This document shows positions 36,348 through 48,105 of a stretch of DNA of 64,000 nt, in pieces. Within the stretch, counting starts at the first letter, position 1. Each line of letters opens with the position of its first letter. The translations under genes were made by a program, and so were the position numbers. The stretch comes from Erythrocercus mccallii (taxonomy: Eukaryota; Chordata; Aves; Passeriformes; Dicruridae), in contig VZRG01000193.1 of NCBI GenBank assembly GCA_013397435.1, forward strand, positions 500,878-564,877. The letters are read 5' to 3'. Below the pieces are notes generated by a model. That model searched no databases. It was given only the letters and a program-made list of their open reading frames with translations, and was not told the origin of the DNA.

Positions 36348-36539
36348 CCCGCTGCGGCACCGAGCAGCGGCGGCGCTTCCAGGCCCCTTTCCCGGGCGGG
36401 CGCTCGGGGCCCGGCTGCCCGCAGCTGACATGGCGGCCGCGGGCCCCTCCCGCGCTGGCGGGCCGGCAGCGGCTGCCCCTCCTCGGCCCGCTGCAGGGCG
36501 GCGGCGGCGGCGGCGGCTTCCGGCGGAGCCCTCTTGCCT

Positions 36540-36613
36540 TCAACAAAGATGGTGCTCCCCGCGCAAGCTCCGCGGGCGCCGGCGCTTCCTGGGTAGCTTG
36601 CCGCTCTCCTCGT
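36540..36613 (+). other. CRADD: Probable CRADD non-coding exon 1 (5' boundary unknown)
   Basis: A consensus donor, tcgt|gtaagt with GT at 36614, lies in the CpG island 3.3 kb upstream of the CARD-exon acceptor at 39889. The first CRADD exon is untranslated in mammals, which fits. An alternative donor (gcag|gtgagt, GT at 37099) is also possible. The start coordinate is a guess. Confidence 0.45.
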
Positions 36614-37714
36614 GTAAGTACGGGGCGGGGGCGGCGGGCTCTCCCCGCACACTCCTCGCTCGCCTGGGCGCTGCCGACGGCCCCGCTCGGCTCGTCCAGT
36701 CCCGTCCCGCCCCAGGCACCGCCGAAGGGGAAGCAGGAGAGCGGTGCCGCGGAGCGCCCAGCGCTGCAGGGCCGGGGCAGGGGCCGGGCTTTCGCGGGGG
36801 GGCCGGGCCGGGCCGGGCCGGGGCGGTGGTGCCGCCTCCACTGCCGCAGCCCTGCCGGAGGGAGGCCGGGAGGGGAGGAAACCGGGGGCTGCTGCTGCCT
36901 GCGGGAGCTCGAGCCGGGATGCGGGCAGCTGGCCCCTGGCTGTTACAGGAGCAGCAGCTGCCAGCCCTCGGCAGGGAAGACGTTAAAAGCAAAACTTCTC
37001 CTTTTTTTGGAGGGGGCGGGGGGGGGGGCGGAATGTATGTAAGATTTTTAACCCGCAGGCTTAATGTGAGTAGCCAGAATCATTCACGGGTTAGGCAGGT
37101 GAGTGCAGTTGGTGTTCCGGAAAACGGTGAAATGTTTCTAGCAAAAAACTAAGTGAATGTGCCTTTTTAGTGTTAGAAGGGGTTCTTAATCAAAAGTTTT
37201 ACCCCCATTTATGGACAGTTACTCTGTCAGATCCAGAAAAATGCAAACCTGATTGTGTTGGTCTGGTGATGAGTCAAAGACTGTTCTCATTCAGCAGGTT
37301 GTGGGCTATATTTCTTAAAATTTGGCTTTATAATGGAAAAGATTCATTTTCAGAAGTATCTGGGGAATGTTTGAACCATGTCATCTTTTGGGTAAATGGA
37401 CATCTCATATTTTTCATTTTCTGGAAAGTTACTAGGCTAAATTTAATTTGGAGCTTACTTTGAATCCCTAGATATAGACTGTGATTAAAATGAATTTGTT
37501 AATTCTGTGTTGCACTAAACTCTGTCCCAACACTGTTACACATTAAAATCCTGATATGTTTCCATATCTAGCTGCTTGATTCCTAACTCAGACATTTGCT
37601 TCTCACAGTAAACACACACAAACAAATGCTTTATCTTTAAAAAGACCTCAGAAATCAGTATGCCCCATCCTGGAAGTTTACCAAGCCGATGCCAGGACTT
37701 TAAACCCTCAGTTA

Positions 37715-38830
37715 TGCACACTCTGCAGCCCGCAAGGCAAAGGCCTTTTTCAGCAGACATTCCCCCTTCAGATTCCTGTCTTGATAGGCATTTCTCAGTG
37801 CCCAAAGATGCAAACCTTTGGTTTGTAAGAGCTTTATTTTTGAAAAGTGTCAGCTGCTTTGGTCATGAAGAAGAGGAACTCATCAAGTTCTGTACAGTCC
37901 TCATCCATCACTTGAGGAGGCTCCTGAACAGGGCCTCTCGGGGCCCATTCAGAATGTGAAACACAAAAATTTTGTAGGTATCTGAAACAGTTTTGTGCCT
38001 GGGTTGAGACGACACGCTCACAGGTGCTGCTGGATGCCTTTCTTGAACTCTGCAAGTGCTTCATGAGCTCAGGGGTGTTCTCCTAGAAGGAAGAAGTGAT
38101 ACAATTTCCTGCCTCAGTTTTGCTGCAGAGCAGAGATTGCTTCCTGTAGCGTAAAGGTGCTGTGTTTTGGAGACCAGCATCTCCAGCTTCACCTGTCCAA
38201 AATTATCATCCTAACATCGATTTGGAAAATCCAGTTCTCTTTCTTGCCTGCTGTTTTTCTGTCTCCTTGCTTGCATTACTGTCTCAGTCCATGATGGAGT
38301 TTGATGTTTGAACTTTGCTTGGCAAACTAGCATTTCTTAGGGACATGGGCTAGCATAGCAGTGTTTGATTCCCACATGATCCCTAAACAGAAGGTAAGCA
38401 CTTTGAAACTCACTGCAGTTGATGAGAAATGCACTGAGTAACCTGGCAAGGATGGAGTCCTCCAGGAAGATGCTTTCCAGCAGTGCTTTTGGCACTTGAT
38501 GGAAGCATTTTTGGAAAGTAGCTTTGTCAGAGGATGTCACAGGGTTTTCCAGTCTCTCTGTCATGGCACTGTGCTCTTGCATTTTGTCCATGGTGCCATT
38601 TACATGCCAGTATGTTCTATTGGTCACCTTCCTGGATTTCAACAACCAGGCCAACCAAACAATCTTTGATGGGGCCCTAGGAGTCAGTAGGTGCCTCTGA
38701 TAGTAAAAAGACCTCATCAGATTTCATGCAAAAGCTTTTAAAATTCTGTCTGTCCTTGTATCCTCAAGCTGAATGAAGTAGAGTTTCTGCAAGGTCTAGT
38801 GGTTCAACAGCAGTGTCTAGTTTAATTATG
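37715..38830 (-). pseudogene. Possible degraded protein-coding relic (unidentified)
   Basis: On the minus strand several adjacent coding-like segments occur in different frames within an intron of CRADD: 38337-38717 (126 codons; includes LLSAFLINCSEFQSAYLLF), about 38060-38195 (includes VKLEMLVSKTQHLYATG), 37834-38064 (includes VSTQAQNCFRYLQNFCVS), and about 37717-37795 (AYQDRNLKGECLLKKAFAL). They would need frameshifts to be joined and have internal stops, which suggests a broken retrocopy or transposon-encoded gene. I do not recognise the parent. Chance open frames remain a real alternative. Confidence 0.25.
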
Positions 38831-39007
38831 AGAAACACTTTTGGTAATCACACTCAACACCTGCTGCCGTTTTTTGACTTCATTATTTAGTAATGAGAAA
38901 GTATTTAATTGTGTTGTCCTGTCATTTTCCTTTTCAAGTGCCATTAATGGGCTCAGGGATATGTTTGTCGTTATGGATTAGACTAGACACTTTGATTTGG
39001 TTTGAAG

Positions 39008-39099
39008 TTCTGGCACGGACTGCTGACTTAATCTTGGATGAGCTGCTTGGTCTCTCTGGACCCTGATTATTCTTTTGTAGAGTGGCTATAAAATGCATC
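39008..39099 (+). repeat. MIR-like ancient SINE remnant
   Basis: The order tggcacggactgctgactta, gcttggtctctctggaccctg, tcttttgtagagtggctata parallels the MIR core (ctgccactgactt..., cctctctgggcctcag..., catctgtaaaatgggg). Diverged; located in CRADD intron 1. Confidence 0.55.
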
Positions 39100-39889
39100 T
39101 TTTTCAGCTTTTGTCTAGTCAGAGTGTTAGTCAAGTGAAATGGAAGCTGGCAGAGGGTATCTGATCACTTCCTGTGAACACATTACAAGAGAGGGAAAAG
39201 AGCTACTTAAGCTAAGGAACAGTTTTGGCAGAACAAATGCCTGTAAATAGAAGGGGATAAATTTGAGATGGATATTCAAAGAAAGTTTCTTCTCATCAGA
39301 ACAGCTGAGTTCCAGAGGAGTCTTCCAGGATGATTCAAGGGTGAGAATGACCTGGTACGTAAGGTACGCTTCTACCCCTCCTAAATTTGAAGTGCATCAT
39401 GTAGGTCAAAGCTACCTGCTGATTCTGTCCCAGCTGCTTCTGGCTGGCTGAGATGCATCTACCAGTCGTGCTGCTGCTTTTGTAATTGTATCAGTGGTCA
39501 GGTGTGACATCTCTTTAATTTTGGGGGGTTAGTGTCTCTTAAGGAATGGCAAGTACTCTAGCTGCCTTTAGTATGGACCTTAACCAGTTAATAGCAGGAT
39601 TATTTGGCATGGGTTTCACTCCAGCAAAAGATTGGTCTTTGCAATGCCATGTCCTATTCCTGTCTAGTATTTCCCAGAAATTGCATTATTTTACCTTGTG
39701 AGACAGTGAAATCTGAGTGGAAAGAAGATGATGGGGTTCATTAGTAGTTTTGCCAGGTTGGTGATTCTGAGTTTGGAGTTTTCTCTAAAGGTTGACATCA
39801 CTTTTGGATGTTCAAATATCACTTCTGGATGTTAAAGGTTGAAGTATTTTAATCTTCACACACTTCCTACTCCTTTTCACACACTCTAG

Positions 39890-40195
39890 GTTGCCAGATG
39901 GATGCCAGAGACAAGCAGCTTTTACGCTCCCTGCGCCTGGAGCTCTGTACAGAGGTGCTGGTGGATGGACTTGTTATTCAGTATCTCTACCAAGAAGGGA
40001 TTCTCACAGACAGTCATGTTCAAGAAATAAAAGCCCAAACCACTAGCCAGAGGAAAACCATGATGCTCCTTGATATTCTCCCCACCAGAGGACCCAAAGC
40101 TTTTGATGCATTCTTGGATTCCTTACAGGAGTTCCCATGGGTTAAGGACAAGCTGATGCTGAAGCGTGAGGAAATGACAATACAAGATCCTTCAG
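39890..40195 (+). CDS. CRADD: CRADD (RAIDD) exon 2: CARD-domain coding exon (gene incomplete)
   Basis: CRADD is a cytosolic/nuclear adaptor with an N-terminal CARD that binds the caspase-2 CARD and a C-terminal death domain that binds PIDD1, forming the PIDDosome. The acceptor (acacactctag) ends at 39889. Eight bases later ATG at 39898 opens MDARDKQLLRSLRLELCTEV, closely matching mammalian MEARDKQ. The CARD runs over residues 1 to about 90 and includes GLVIQYLYQEGILT, the TTSQRKTMMLLDILP helix, GPKAFDAFLDSLQEFPWV and KLMLKREEM. The donor tcag|gtaagg ends the exon at 40195, after 99 codons plus one base. Reading on would hit a stop at 40248, within intron. Of the usual ~199 residues, the death-domain half is absent from the window, consistent with the very large intron known in this gene. 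Confidence 0.95.
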
Positions 40196-42820
40196 GTAAG
40201 GCCAGGGTTGCTGTTGCTACTATTTTGTTGCTTGTTCTCAAGCCATAATTTTAAAAGTATTGAATGTACCAGTAACTTCAAGTTATGCGTCGTGTAAACT
40301 CATAATACCAAGAAAAGGGAACAGCCTGAATTTCCTGGAAGCCACTCAAACACCAAGGAATATTGCGAAGTTTGGAACAAAAGTGGGGCCAAGTTTCAGG
40401 AGACAAGGAGACAGCAGGAGGGGCTACCTTGGGAGAGGCTGGGATATAGGAAGACCCATAATCCATTGCCTCAAAGGGAATGGACTATAAAAAGCAGTTT
40501 TGACTAGCTGCAGAACAGTGTCTTTGCCATTCATATCTAATATTGTTTTGTTTATATGTTTTACCATGGTTTGTTCCTGCATCATTTATATTTGCAGAAT
40601 TTTTGTTTACTTTTATTATGATTTTAATGTAATTTTGATTTAGTACTATATGCTAATTTAGATTTATTTAGTTTATTATATTTAGTGGAGTGCAAATATC
40701 TAGGATCATTGCTTGCAAAATTACTTATTTTTAAAACAGATATAGGAGCTAACTGATTATTTAGTATAATCTCTGGCTTTTTACATTTGAATGTACTTCT
40801 TAAACTAGTTTTCTAGATTTGATGTTTGTTCAGATGTGATTTCTTCACCAGTGTATGCATGCAATTGCTGAGCTCTTTTGAAGTCAAGACAACTGCTTTA
40901 AGGGCACACTTCTTGTCCCAGATTCTGGCAGCATGCACTGGCTGCTAATCTCATGTTACCAACAGGGTAGTGAAATAGTCCTCGCTTGTGAACATCTTTT
41001 CCAAGCAGTCTGATTAATCTTTCTCCAAGCCCTTCCCTCCTGCTGTACCCCCATTTGAGTTTGGTCATACATATTTTGATGCACATGACATGTGATTTTT
41101 CCAGTGTCAGTGTGCTTTGCGTGAGATGGAAAGCCTGTGAAGAAGGGTGGCTGAGACCCGCTGACCATCATGTGTACCTGCATCTCAGTTAGCTGCATGT
41201 TCAAGAATATTTTGTCAAGATCTGCTGGACAAATCTGAGATTATCATACCTTAGGACATTTTTAATGGAATGTTGTGACAGCTGGTCTTTCCATTGGTGT
41301 CTGTGTATGTTGCTGTGTGCATGCTTGGAAATGAGTAAATAATTTTCAAAATTTGGGAATAAATGTACTATGCTGCCTACAAGTTCTCAGCAAAATGCAA
41401 ACCACGGCATTGAGTGTATTGGAAAAGGCCTTGCCCACTTAAATACTGTCATGCTAGCGCTCTTTATTTGCCTCACAAATCAGCCTCTTTGATTGATAAT
41501 TGCTGCTTAAGCTGGTGAGTAACCTTACAGTTCTAGACACATACAGCCAGTAAATACAGTTGGGATTGTGTAGTTTGTTACTGAAAAAATTGTTACCAAT
41601 TTTTGTCCTTTTGATTGTTTTTTGGATTGCTTGTTCCTGCTCTTGATCGCTCATGACTAATGTGCTGGATTTCTGCATATCTGGCTTTGAGTTGGCTGAC
41701 TGTACTTGATGGTCCTCTTGCCAAATTTTGTGTGTAAATTAGAAAAGGCTTCCAGGTTAGATCAAAGGTTACTGTTATTTTTATGGTGGCAATACAGAGA
41801 GTAAGAACAGGATAGGAGACAGAAAGACAAGTTTGTTTTAATATTTAGGCATGTTCTTTAGAAACCAAAGAGAGCACCATCTGTGCCCTCATAAATGCTG
41901 AGTGTGCCCCAGAATGACTTGAAAACTATGGTGGAAGCATCAGCCCTGATTACATGCAAGAAAATGTGGTTTGGGATAAAAAACTTCACTTTGCATTCTA
42001 ACAACAGACTTGGAAACTTTTGTCTTGGTGGAGTACATGAACAATGCTTAGTCTTAAGCATGGAAAACGCCATTGGCTCTAATAAAACTATAAGCACATT
42101 TAAAATTAAGTGTGTTCTCTAGTGCCATGCTAGATAAGTTAACTTCTGCCGTATGGGAAACTATTCTTATAACTGATTATTTGTCAACAGTAATTTGTAT
42201 TAAAGAAGCCATTTGTGGTGAAACAATCCTTCTTTTAGACCCTAAAATTTTTTAAATGGAGATTGGTTTTATGTCCCCAGATTTTAATTATTTTTCTTTC
42301 TTTTCATAAATACTATGGAAATGGAATGCTTTCTGTTCACTTGCTTATGCTCAATTAAAATTCTATTTAGGAAAATATCCTCAGTTTTTACAGACCCTTT
42401 TGCAGGACTAGGGAGCGGTAGCAAATTGATCCTTGATGGAAGCTGTTGTTTTAGTCTTTTGCCTCTCAGTGATTATATGTAGAATTTTTAAAGTCAGTAA
42501 TTAAATGGACTATTAGATTATGTCTGTCTGAACCTGAAAACTGGCATGTACACAGTGGCTTTTTTGTGTAGGCCTTTGAATTATTTTGCATTTAGTTCAA
42601 AGAGATCAGGTGTTCTATCCTTCCTTCAGCTGAGAAGTATAGTTGGTTAAAAAAAAATCACAACTGTAATTATTTAAAAACTTTTAGTCTATTTTCTTTT
42701 CCTAGTAAAAAATGAGCCCAAACCAACAAATCAAACAAACAGCAATTTCACAAAGTCAAAAATAAAAATATTTTTGTTGATGTTGTATAAATATGATCTG
42801 GTGGACCAAGCAAGTGCAAA
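40196..42820. other. CRADD intron 2 (first part), no further gene
   Basis: AT-rich sequence downstream of the CARD donor. Short frames on both strands are unrelated to known proteins. I looked for the death-domain exon here and throughout the rest of the window and did not find it. Confidence 0.6.
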
Positions 42821-42822
42821 AT

Positions 42823-42912
42823 GGAAGCCAGATTTGGAGATCTAGGTAAGATGCTGCCACTAACTCATTGTGAGTCTTTGAGCAAATTCTTTCAGGGCAA
42901 TGGATTTATTGA
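42823..42912 (+). repeat. MIR-like ancient SINE remnant
   Basis: The phrase ctgccactaactcattgtga followed by gtctttgagcaaattctttc parallels the MIR core (gccactaactagctgtgtgaccttgggcaa...). It lies in CRADD intron 2. Confidence 0.6.
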
Positions 42913-45600
42913 TTCCCAAGTTGTGTAACTCAGTGTAATGTTCATGGAACAGCATAGAGTGGGACTGTAAATTGGCCCAGAATTCAACCCAGACTATGCT
43001 GTTTGGCTGCTTGCAAATAAATGAACTTTAAAACCTCTGATATCCTGAGTTTTATTGCTGAATGTCACTTGACTTAAAAATAATAGTTCTATATACTGTT
43101 ATCTTCTGTGTTCCATTGAACACGGGAGACCTTAATCCTGCAATGCATGAGGAATAGCTTTTCCATGAGAAGCAGGAGGGTGATGTTCAGGCAGGTAGGG
43201 CCACTTGCATCTGTGTAACTGAAGCAAAGAGACCCAAGATTTCTTCCCCTTGCTTACTTTACGCAAGGACAGCCTTTTGCCTACGGTCCCCTTTCTCCTC
43301 TCTCCTATGGATCTGTCAGATGGCCACAGCTTTGAGGAAACCTTCTCGTAAGCTAGGGAAAACATAGCTGTAAAACCCCTAAAACTCAAGAAGGAAGTTT
43401 AAAGGTAAATATTTATGACTTTAATTGATTTAAAGGTGATAGGGTATCTTTCTGGCTTGTATAACAACCTGTGATAGGCCAATTTACCCTGTGCAGAGTC
43501 GCATTGCAAGACTTAATCATTATAAACATCAACCACAGCATTAATTTCTGGTTTTGAAGATCAAAACTTCTGCTATAGTAAGAGGTAACAAAAGTAATAT
43601 GTGTCTGTTTCATTGGGAAAAGACTGGTCTGGTTTTTCTGTCCTAGTTTGGATAACTTTATGCCTTTGTCAGGAACATAAATCTTCAATATAGTCTTATA
43701 ATTCCTATGAAAAACTACAGCTGTTGGAAACAGAATTCCCTTCTTTCTAGGAACAGCAAACAGCAAGAATTACCCAATTTTTTTTGCACTGAATAAAAAA
43801 AATTACAAATTTTAATGGCGTTTGTTTATCAGATTGTTTTTCTAATTTCTCTCCACTTGGGAATTTCTCAGCCTGAGTGTTATATTTCTCTCCATAATAC
43901 ATGTGCTGTAAAATAATTTACTTCTAAAAGTGTTAGTATTGCTCCTCTTTGTAATATAGGTGATTTCTTCATTCCACAGGAAATTGCAGCATACTGAGAA
44001 CAAAAAATTGAGATACGGCATTTGCCAAAGGAATCCTGGAACAGCTGCTGCTATTTAGTAAATGTTAGTGAATTTAGGGCATCAGAAATGCTATGGGAAA
44101 GCGATACTCTCACAGCTAGGCAGGGGATATTTTCTAATGTATCATTTTGTTGTGGTACCTAGTCAACATTAGTGTCCTGCTTGACTTGAGTGTTTATTTG
44201 AACAAATTTTAGTGTGGTTGAGGTTTTTCCCTGGATGTGTGGGAAATGTGTGTTGTCATATAGCTATATAAAGCTTCATGTTGTGTAACACTTTGGATGA
44301 AGCATGCAAATACAAAACAAAGCAAAACATGCACTTATGCTAAGAAAGCCAGGCATCCTTCCATCTCCTCCCAGCTTTCCCAAAGTCCTTTTCCCTCAGC
44401 TGGATTGTGGATTTCTAAGAATTTGGATTTAAATGCAAAAGCATTACTACATGGGGAAATTTTAGTATCTCTTCTTACCTTTTGTTGGCTGCTTCCTGGC
44501 CTCTTCCTATCCTGCTTCCCCTCCCATCTAATGCAGGGAGGAAACAGCCTAAACTCTTGCCTTTTCCATTTAGATGTCAGGTAGGAAAAGCAGCTGAGGA
44601 ATCCCTTTTCTCTCTTTAAAATGGTGGACAGAAGATGGTAGTTTTTTTCTTCTCTTTTCCCTCCCATCTCTTGTATAGTCCAGTGGCAGAAGGGGGCGTT
44701 TCCTCCCATGTATGTCTGAAGGAATGGGATGGGCTTGGCAGCCTTGGCTTCAGTTGGTTCACCTGGAGATGAAGAAATGCCCTTGTGCCACATTTTAATG
44801 CCTGGAGGCTAGAGGAAATGTTCTCTGGTTATCTGGAGCAATTCAAAGCCATCCTCATAGGAGAATTTCCCAAACTCTTTTCCACATTCCCATCTCCCTT
44901 GCAAATCGGGTGTTACATTTATGGCTTTGGCTGTGTTCCTGACCGCGGCTAGATCTGTGAAGTCTGGCATTAAAGGTTTGTGCACACATTCAATATTAAC
45001 CATGTGCACCTCAACATTGACAAGTAATTGACTTCTCTGGTACTGTGGAGCATTCTGTGTATGTATTATTATCTTAATGTGTGTATAGATTTTTTTTCTT
45101 CTTTCAATTTAAGGAGTATCTGCTTGCTTTCTTTTTTGCTCTGTTCATAAGTAGCTGGCTTTATGCTGCATACATCTTATGTTTTCACTTTGAGAAGCCT
45201 GAATCTTAGGCATCTCTGTTAGGAAATAGTGTTTCCATCCTCAAGTAGTTTCTTTCAGGTAATGTAATGGAAAGATATACCCATGCTTGGTGTTGTACTC
45301 AGTAACACAAATACGTGAGGCTAATAATAATCATCATCATCATCATCTAGATTTAATAAAACATATTAAACACATTTAATAGAACAAGAAAGGAGGAGTG
45401 AGTTCTGGCAAGAGAGGTGTTTAGACCAGCTGCGCCCAATCAACTACTCTTAACCAGTGCCACTAAGAGAAAGCAATGGGTAACTGGTGTTGAAAACTCC
45501 CTGGTGTAGGGAGTGGAGACACCCTTATGCTGACGAGACTTGATGCCTTCCAAAGTTTGCTGCTTCCCCAAGGACTGGATCACAGAGGTTGCCAAGACCT
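42913..45600. other. CRADD intron 2, nothing further recognised
   Basis: AT-rich with scattered short frames; a 152-codon minus-strand frame (44335-44793) shows no domain or family resemblance. An (ATC)n tract occurs at 45330-45348. Confidence 0.45.
45330..45348 (+). repeat. Short (ATC)n trinucleotide repeat
   Basis: Five to six ATC/TCA units following ctaataataa. Minor simple repeat in CRADD intron 2. Confidence 0.85.
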
Positions 45601-45639
45601 GGCCAATCATTAGACTTCACTATTCTCTCATATGGTTAT

Positions 45640-47109
45640 AATAGTACTTCAGCAGATTAAGGATGACTGTAGGGCTCAGTGATCCCATATGAAGGGATTG
45701 AGTCCAAGCAGTGTTCTCCACAAATCCATGCAACTGGATGGGATGTATCTGAGAGAGCTGAGGCAGTCAGACTATGTTTTTGAGGGGCTGTTTTCAGTCA
45801 TGTTTGGTAGACTGTGGTAAGCCAAATGCACAAAATGCAGAAAAGTAACAGGGAACAGCCACCTTCGGCATACCACAGGTAAATCAAGTTTAACCAACTT
45901 GATTCTTGCCTTCTGTAATAAAATAGCCGCTTCTGTGAATGACAGCAGCAGATTTCATTTAATTGACTTCAGCAAGGCGTTTCAGCACAGTCTTGTAGAT
46001 TCTTGTGGCTAGCTGGGAAGGTATGGACTGAATGGATGACCTGCACAGTGGTTGAAAGAAAAGTCAGACCACTAGCTAAGAGGTTCGTGATTGCAGCTTT
46101 GATGTCCATCTAACTGGTGGCTAGTTGGGAATTATGTTTCTCAGGGCCAATAGTGGGGCCAATTCTTTGTCAGAGATCTGGATGATGGGAGTGACTGTAT
46201 TTTCAGGAAGTTTGTAGGTGAATTAACTTTGTTTGCTCACTTGTCACTTAGTATTCTGTGACCTTCTGAATGGTGCCTGAAGCTGGAAAACAGGATGACT
46301 CCAGACCTTGGGGATAATTTGACACAGAAGAGTGAGACTGCCTCTCAGAGGGACCCTAGCAAGCTGGATGAATGGGCCAGCAAGAACCTCATGATGTTCA
46401 GGAGAAGGAAGTGTAAAGTTTTGAACCTGGGATACAAAATTCCCACAAAATAACACAAGATGGGCATGGACTGACCAGTTGCAAATTGGATAAAAAAAGG
46501 TGGTTGTCTTGATAGACAAGTATGATGATGAAGACTAACCACACACAAGACTGTCAGTAAGAGCAAAGCCAGCAAGCAGGCTGAGGGAAGTGATTATTCC
46601 TCTATACTTGATATTACAAGATTGTATTTGAAATACTCAGTCTAGCTTTATGACACCAGTACAAGTGAAAGATTGATAAACTAGAGTCGTATGGAGCACC
46701 ACTAAAATTGCTAGTTCAATGTAAGCTACAGGGAAAGGCTGAAACAACTGAGTTTGTTCTTGGAGGATAGAAGACCAAGTGGACTCAGAAAACATGGAGT
46801 CAGACACTTCCTGTGGGTATGTTGCAAAAGGAAAAGAAGTGGCAGCCACAAGTTGTAGTGAGGGAAAGTGTGATAGAATCAAATTTTAAAAATTCACATG
46901 ACAGTTAAGCACTGACCATGAGAGTTTGCAGACCAAGAAGGATTGCCCAAAGAGGATTTGGAATCTGCATCCTCAGAGACACCTAACACTCAGTAGTACA
47001 AAATCTTGAGCAACCTGATCAGACTTTGAAACTGGCCTTACTTAGAGGTTGGACTAGATGACCTCCAAAAGTCCCTCCCCACCTATTTTTTTCTGTAATT
47101 CTGTAATTC
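45640..47109 (+). mobile_element. Long degraded CR1 LINE copy (ORF2 3' part plus 3' UTR tail)
   Basis: Several blocks follow the CR1 consensus order on the plus strand: aactggatgggatgtatctg, then accaacttgattcttgcctt, then the reverse-transcriptase-derived ttgacttcagcaaggcgttt (DFSKAF), then ggggccaattctttgtcaga, ctggatgatggg, aggaagtttgtaggtgaatt, cagagggaccctagcaagct, gcaagaacctcatgatgttc, and finally gaggttggactagatgacct with the tail tctgtaattctgtaattctc. CR1 is an autonomous non-LTR retrotransposon of sauropsids. The frame is broken by many stops and indels, so this copy is dead. It covers about 1.4 kb, unusually long for CR1, which is normally a short 5'-truncated copy. The left boundary is approximate. 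Confidence 0.85.
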
Positions 47110-48031
47110 TCAAACTCTCTGAGCTCAGTATATAGGTTTTTATTCCAAATACAACTGCTGCTGACACAGGGTACTTTGGATGTGTATGTGTGACTTCAGA
47201 TTAGGAATGTATTTTTTAAGTGAATGGGAGTGTGTGAATTAGATTTCTTTCAGGTGAATCTAAACTGGAAAATGATCTCTGGGTCCATAGGACCAGACTG
47301 CAACCAGTAAGAAGTGAAACGTTCCAGCTGTGTGTAGTCTGAACACCAGATCCTCAGCATAATCTGTATCAGTGTATAACTACTCTCCTATTTCTCTGTA
47401 CAGCTTGCTGATACAGATGTAGCCTTCTCTGGCCAGGGAACGAGATGGATTTGTCCATTAATGGAACCTGCCATCTTGGAATCCTTTCTTCCCAGAATTC
47501 TGTATTCATACATCCATATAGATGAAGGTGAACATCATATGAGGAATGCTGCTGCATGCAAATAAATACTTTTTTTTCCCTCTGGTTATTTAAGTATCTC
47601 TATTTCCCAGAGTTTATAGTACTGTTTCTCATCTTGGAGTATGTCCATTCCAAAGGGCTTATAGAGTTCACTACCTGTAGTTTTCCACTAGACAAAATGC
47701 CTTATTTTTCTGTCAGTATTTCTCCTTAACTTGCATCACGATATGATAAAATTGTGCCCATGTTTTTATATTTCCAAAAACATACATAGATGTAATCGTC
47801 TATATCCTTGAGATTTTTGTTAGTTGTTGCCAACTTCCCACAGTTGAGCTTGTGTGCAACCAATTGAAGAAGCTTTGTACAGACTGTGCTAGTTGTTTTT
47901 TGGAGCAGACTGGAAACTTTCTTGTAAGGACTTGATCCTGCAGCTTGATAAAGCCACTTGTAAGCATAAAAAAAAAGAATATGCAGTTGTTATTTTTGCA
48001 TTATGTCATCAATATAGGCATTCTGTCAATA

Positions 48032-48105
48032 CTAATTAATGGTTCTTGTGGCCCATAGATACATGCTAATATGTGTTCAGAGTAACTGAGAAAACTTTGT
48101 ACTTA
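48032..48105 (+). repeat. Diverged direct repeat, copy 1
   Basis: Aligns with 49050-49125 at roughly 75-80 percent by eye, sharing ctaattaatg-like starts, the gatacat/gatacac block and cagagtaactgagaaaact. It could be a segmental duplication or two copies of an unrecognised interspersed repeat. Confidence 0.65.

Larger units (their letters stand above)
36240..37060. promoter_or_regulatory. CRADD: CRADD CpG island / promoter
   Basis: About 0.8 kb of dense CpG sequence upstream of the CARD exon. It contains an ETS-type site (cttccgg at about 36516), YY1-like ATGGCGGC at about 36430, GC boxes, and strong G runs (36796-36826, 37009-37031). There is no clear TATA box. These features suit a housekeeping promoter. 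Long frames on both strands are by-products of GC content. Confidence 0.75.

Noticed and set aside
36241..37152. 303-codon plus-strand frame in the CRADD CpG island
   Set aside because: Low-complexity Arg/Ala/Gly/Pro translation including simple repeats and a poly-Gly run. It is a by-product of GC content and crosses the inferred exon 1 donor.
44335..44793. 152-codon minus-strand frame in CRADD intron 2
   Set aside because: No family resemblance, overlaps an unrelated plus-strand frame, and shows no sign of splicing or promoter; probably chance.
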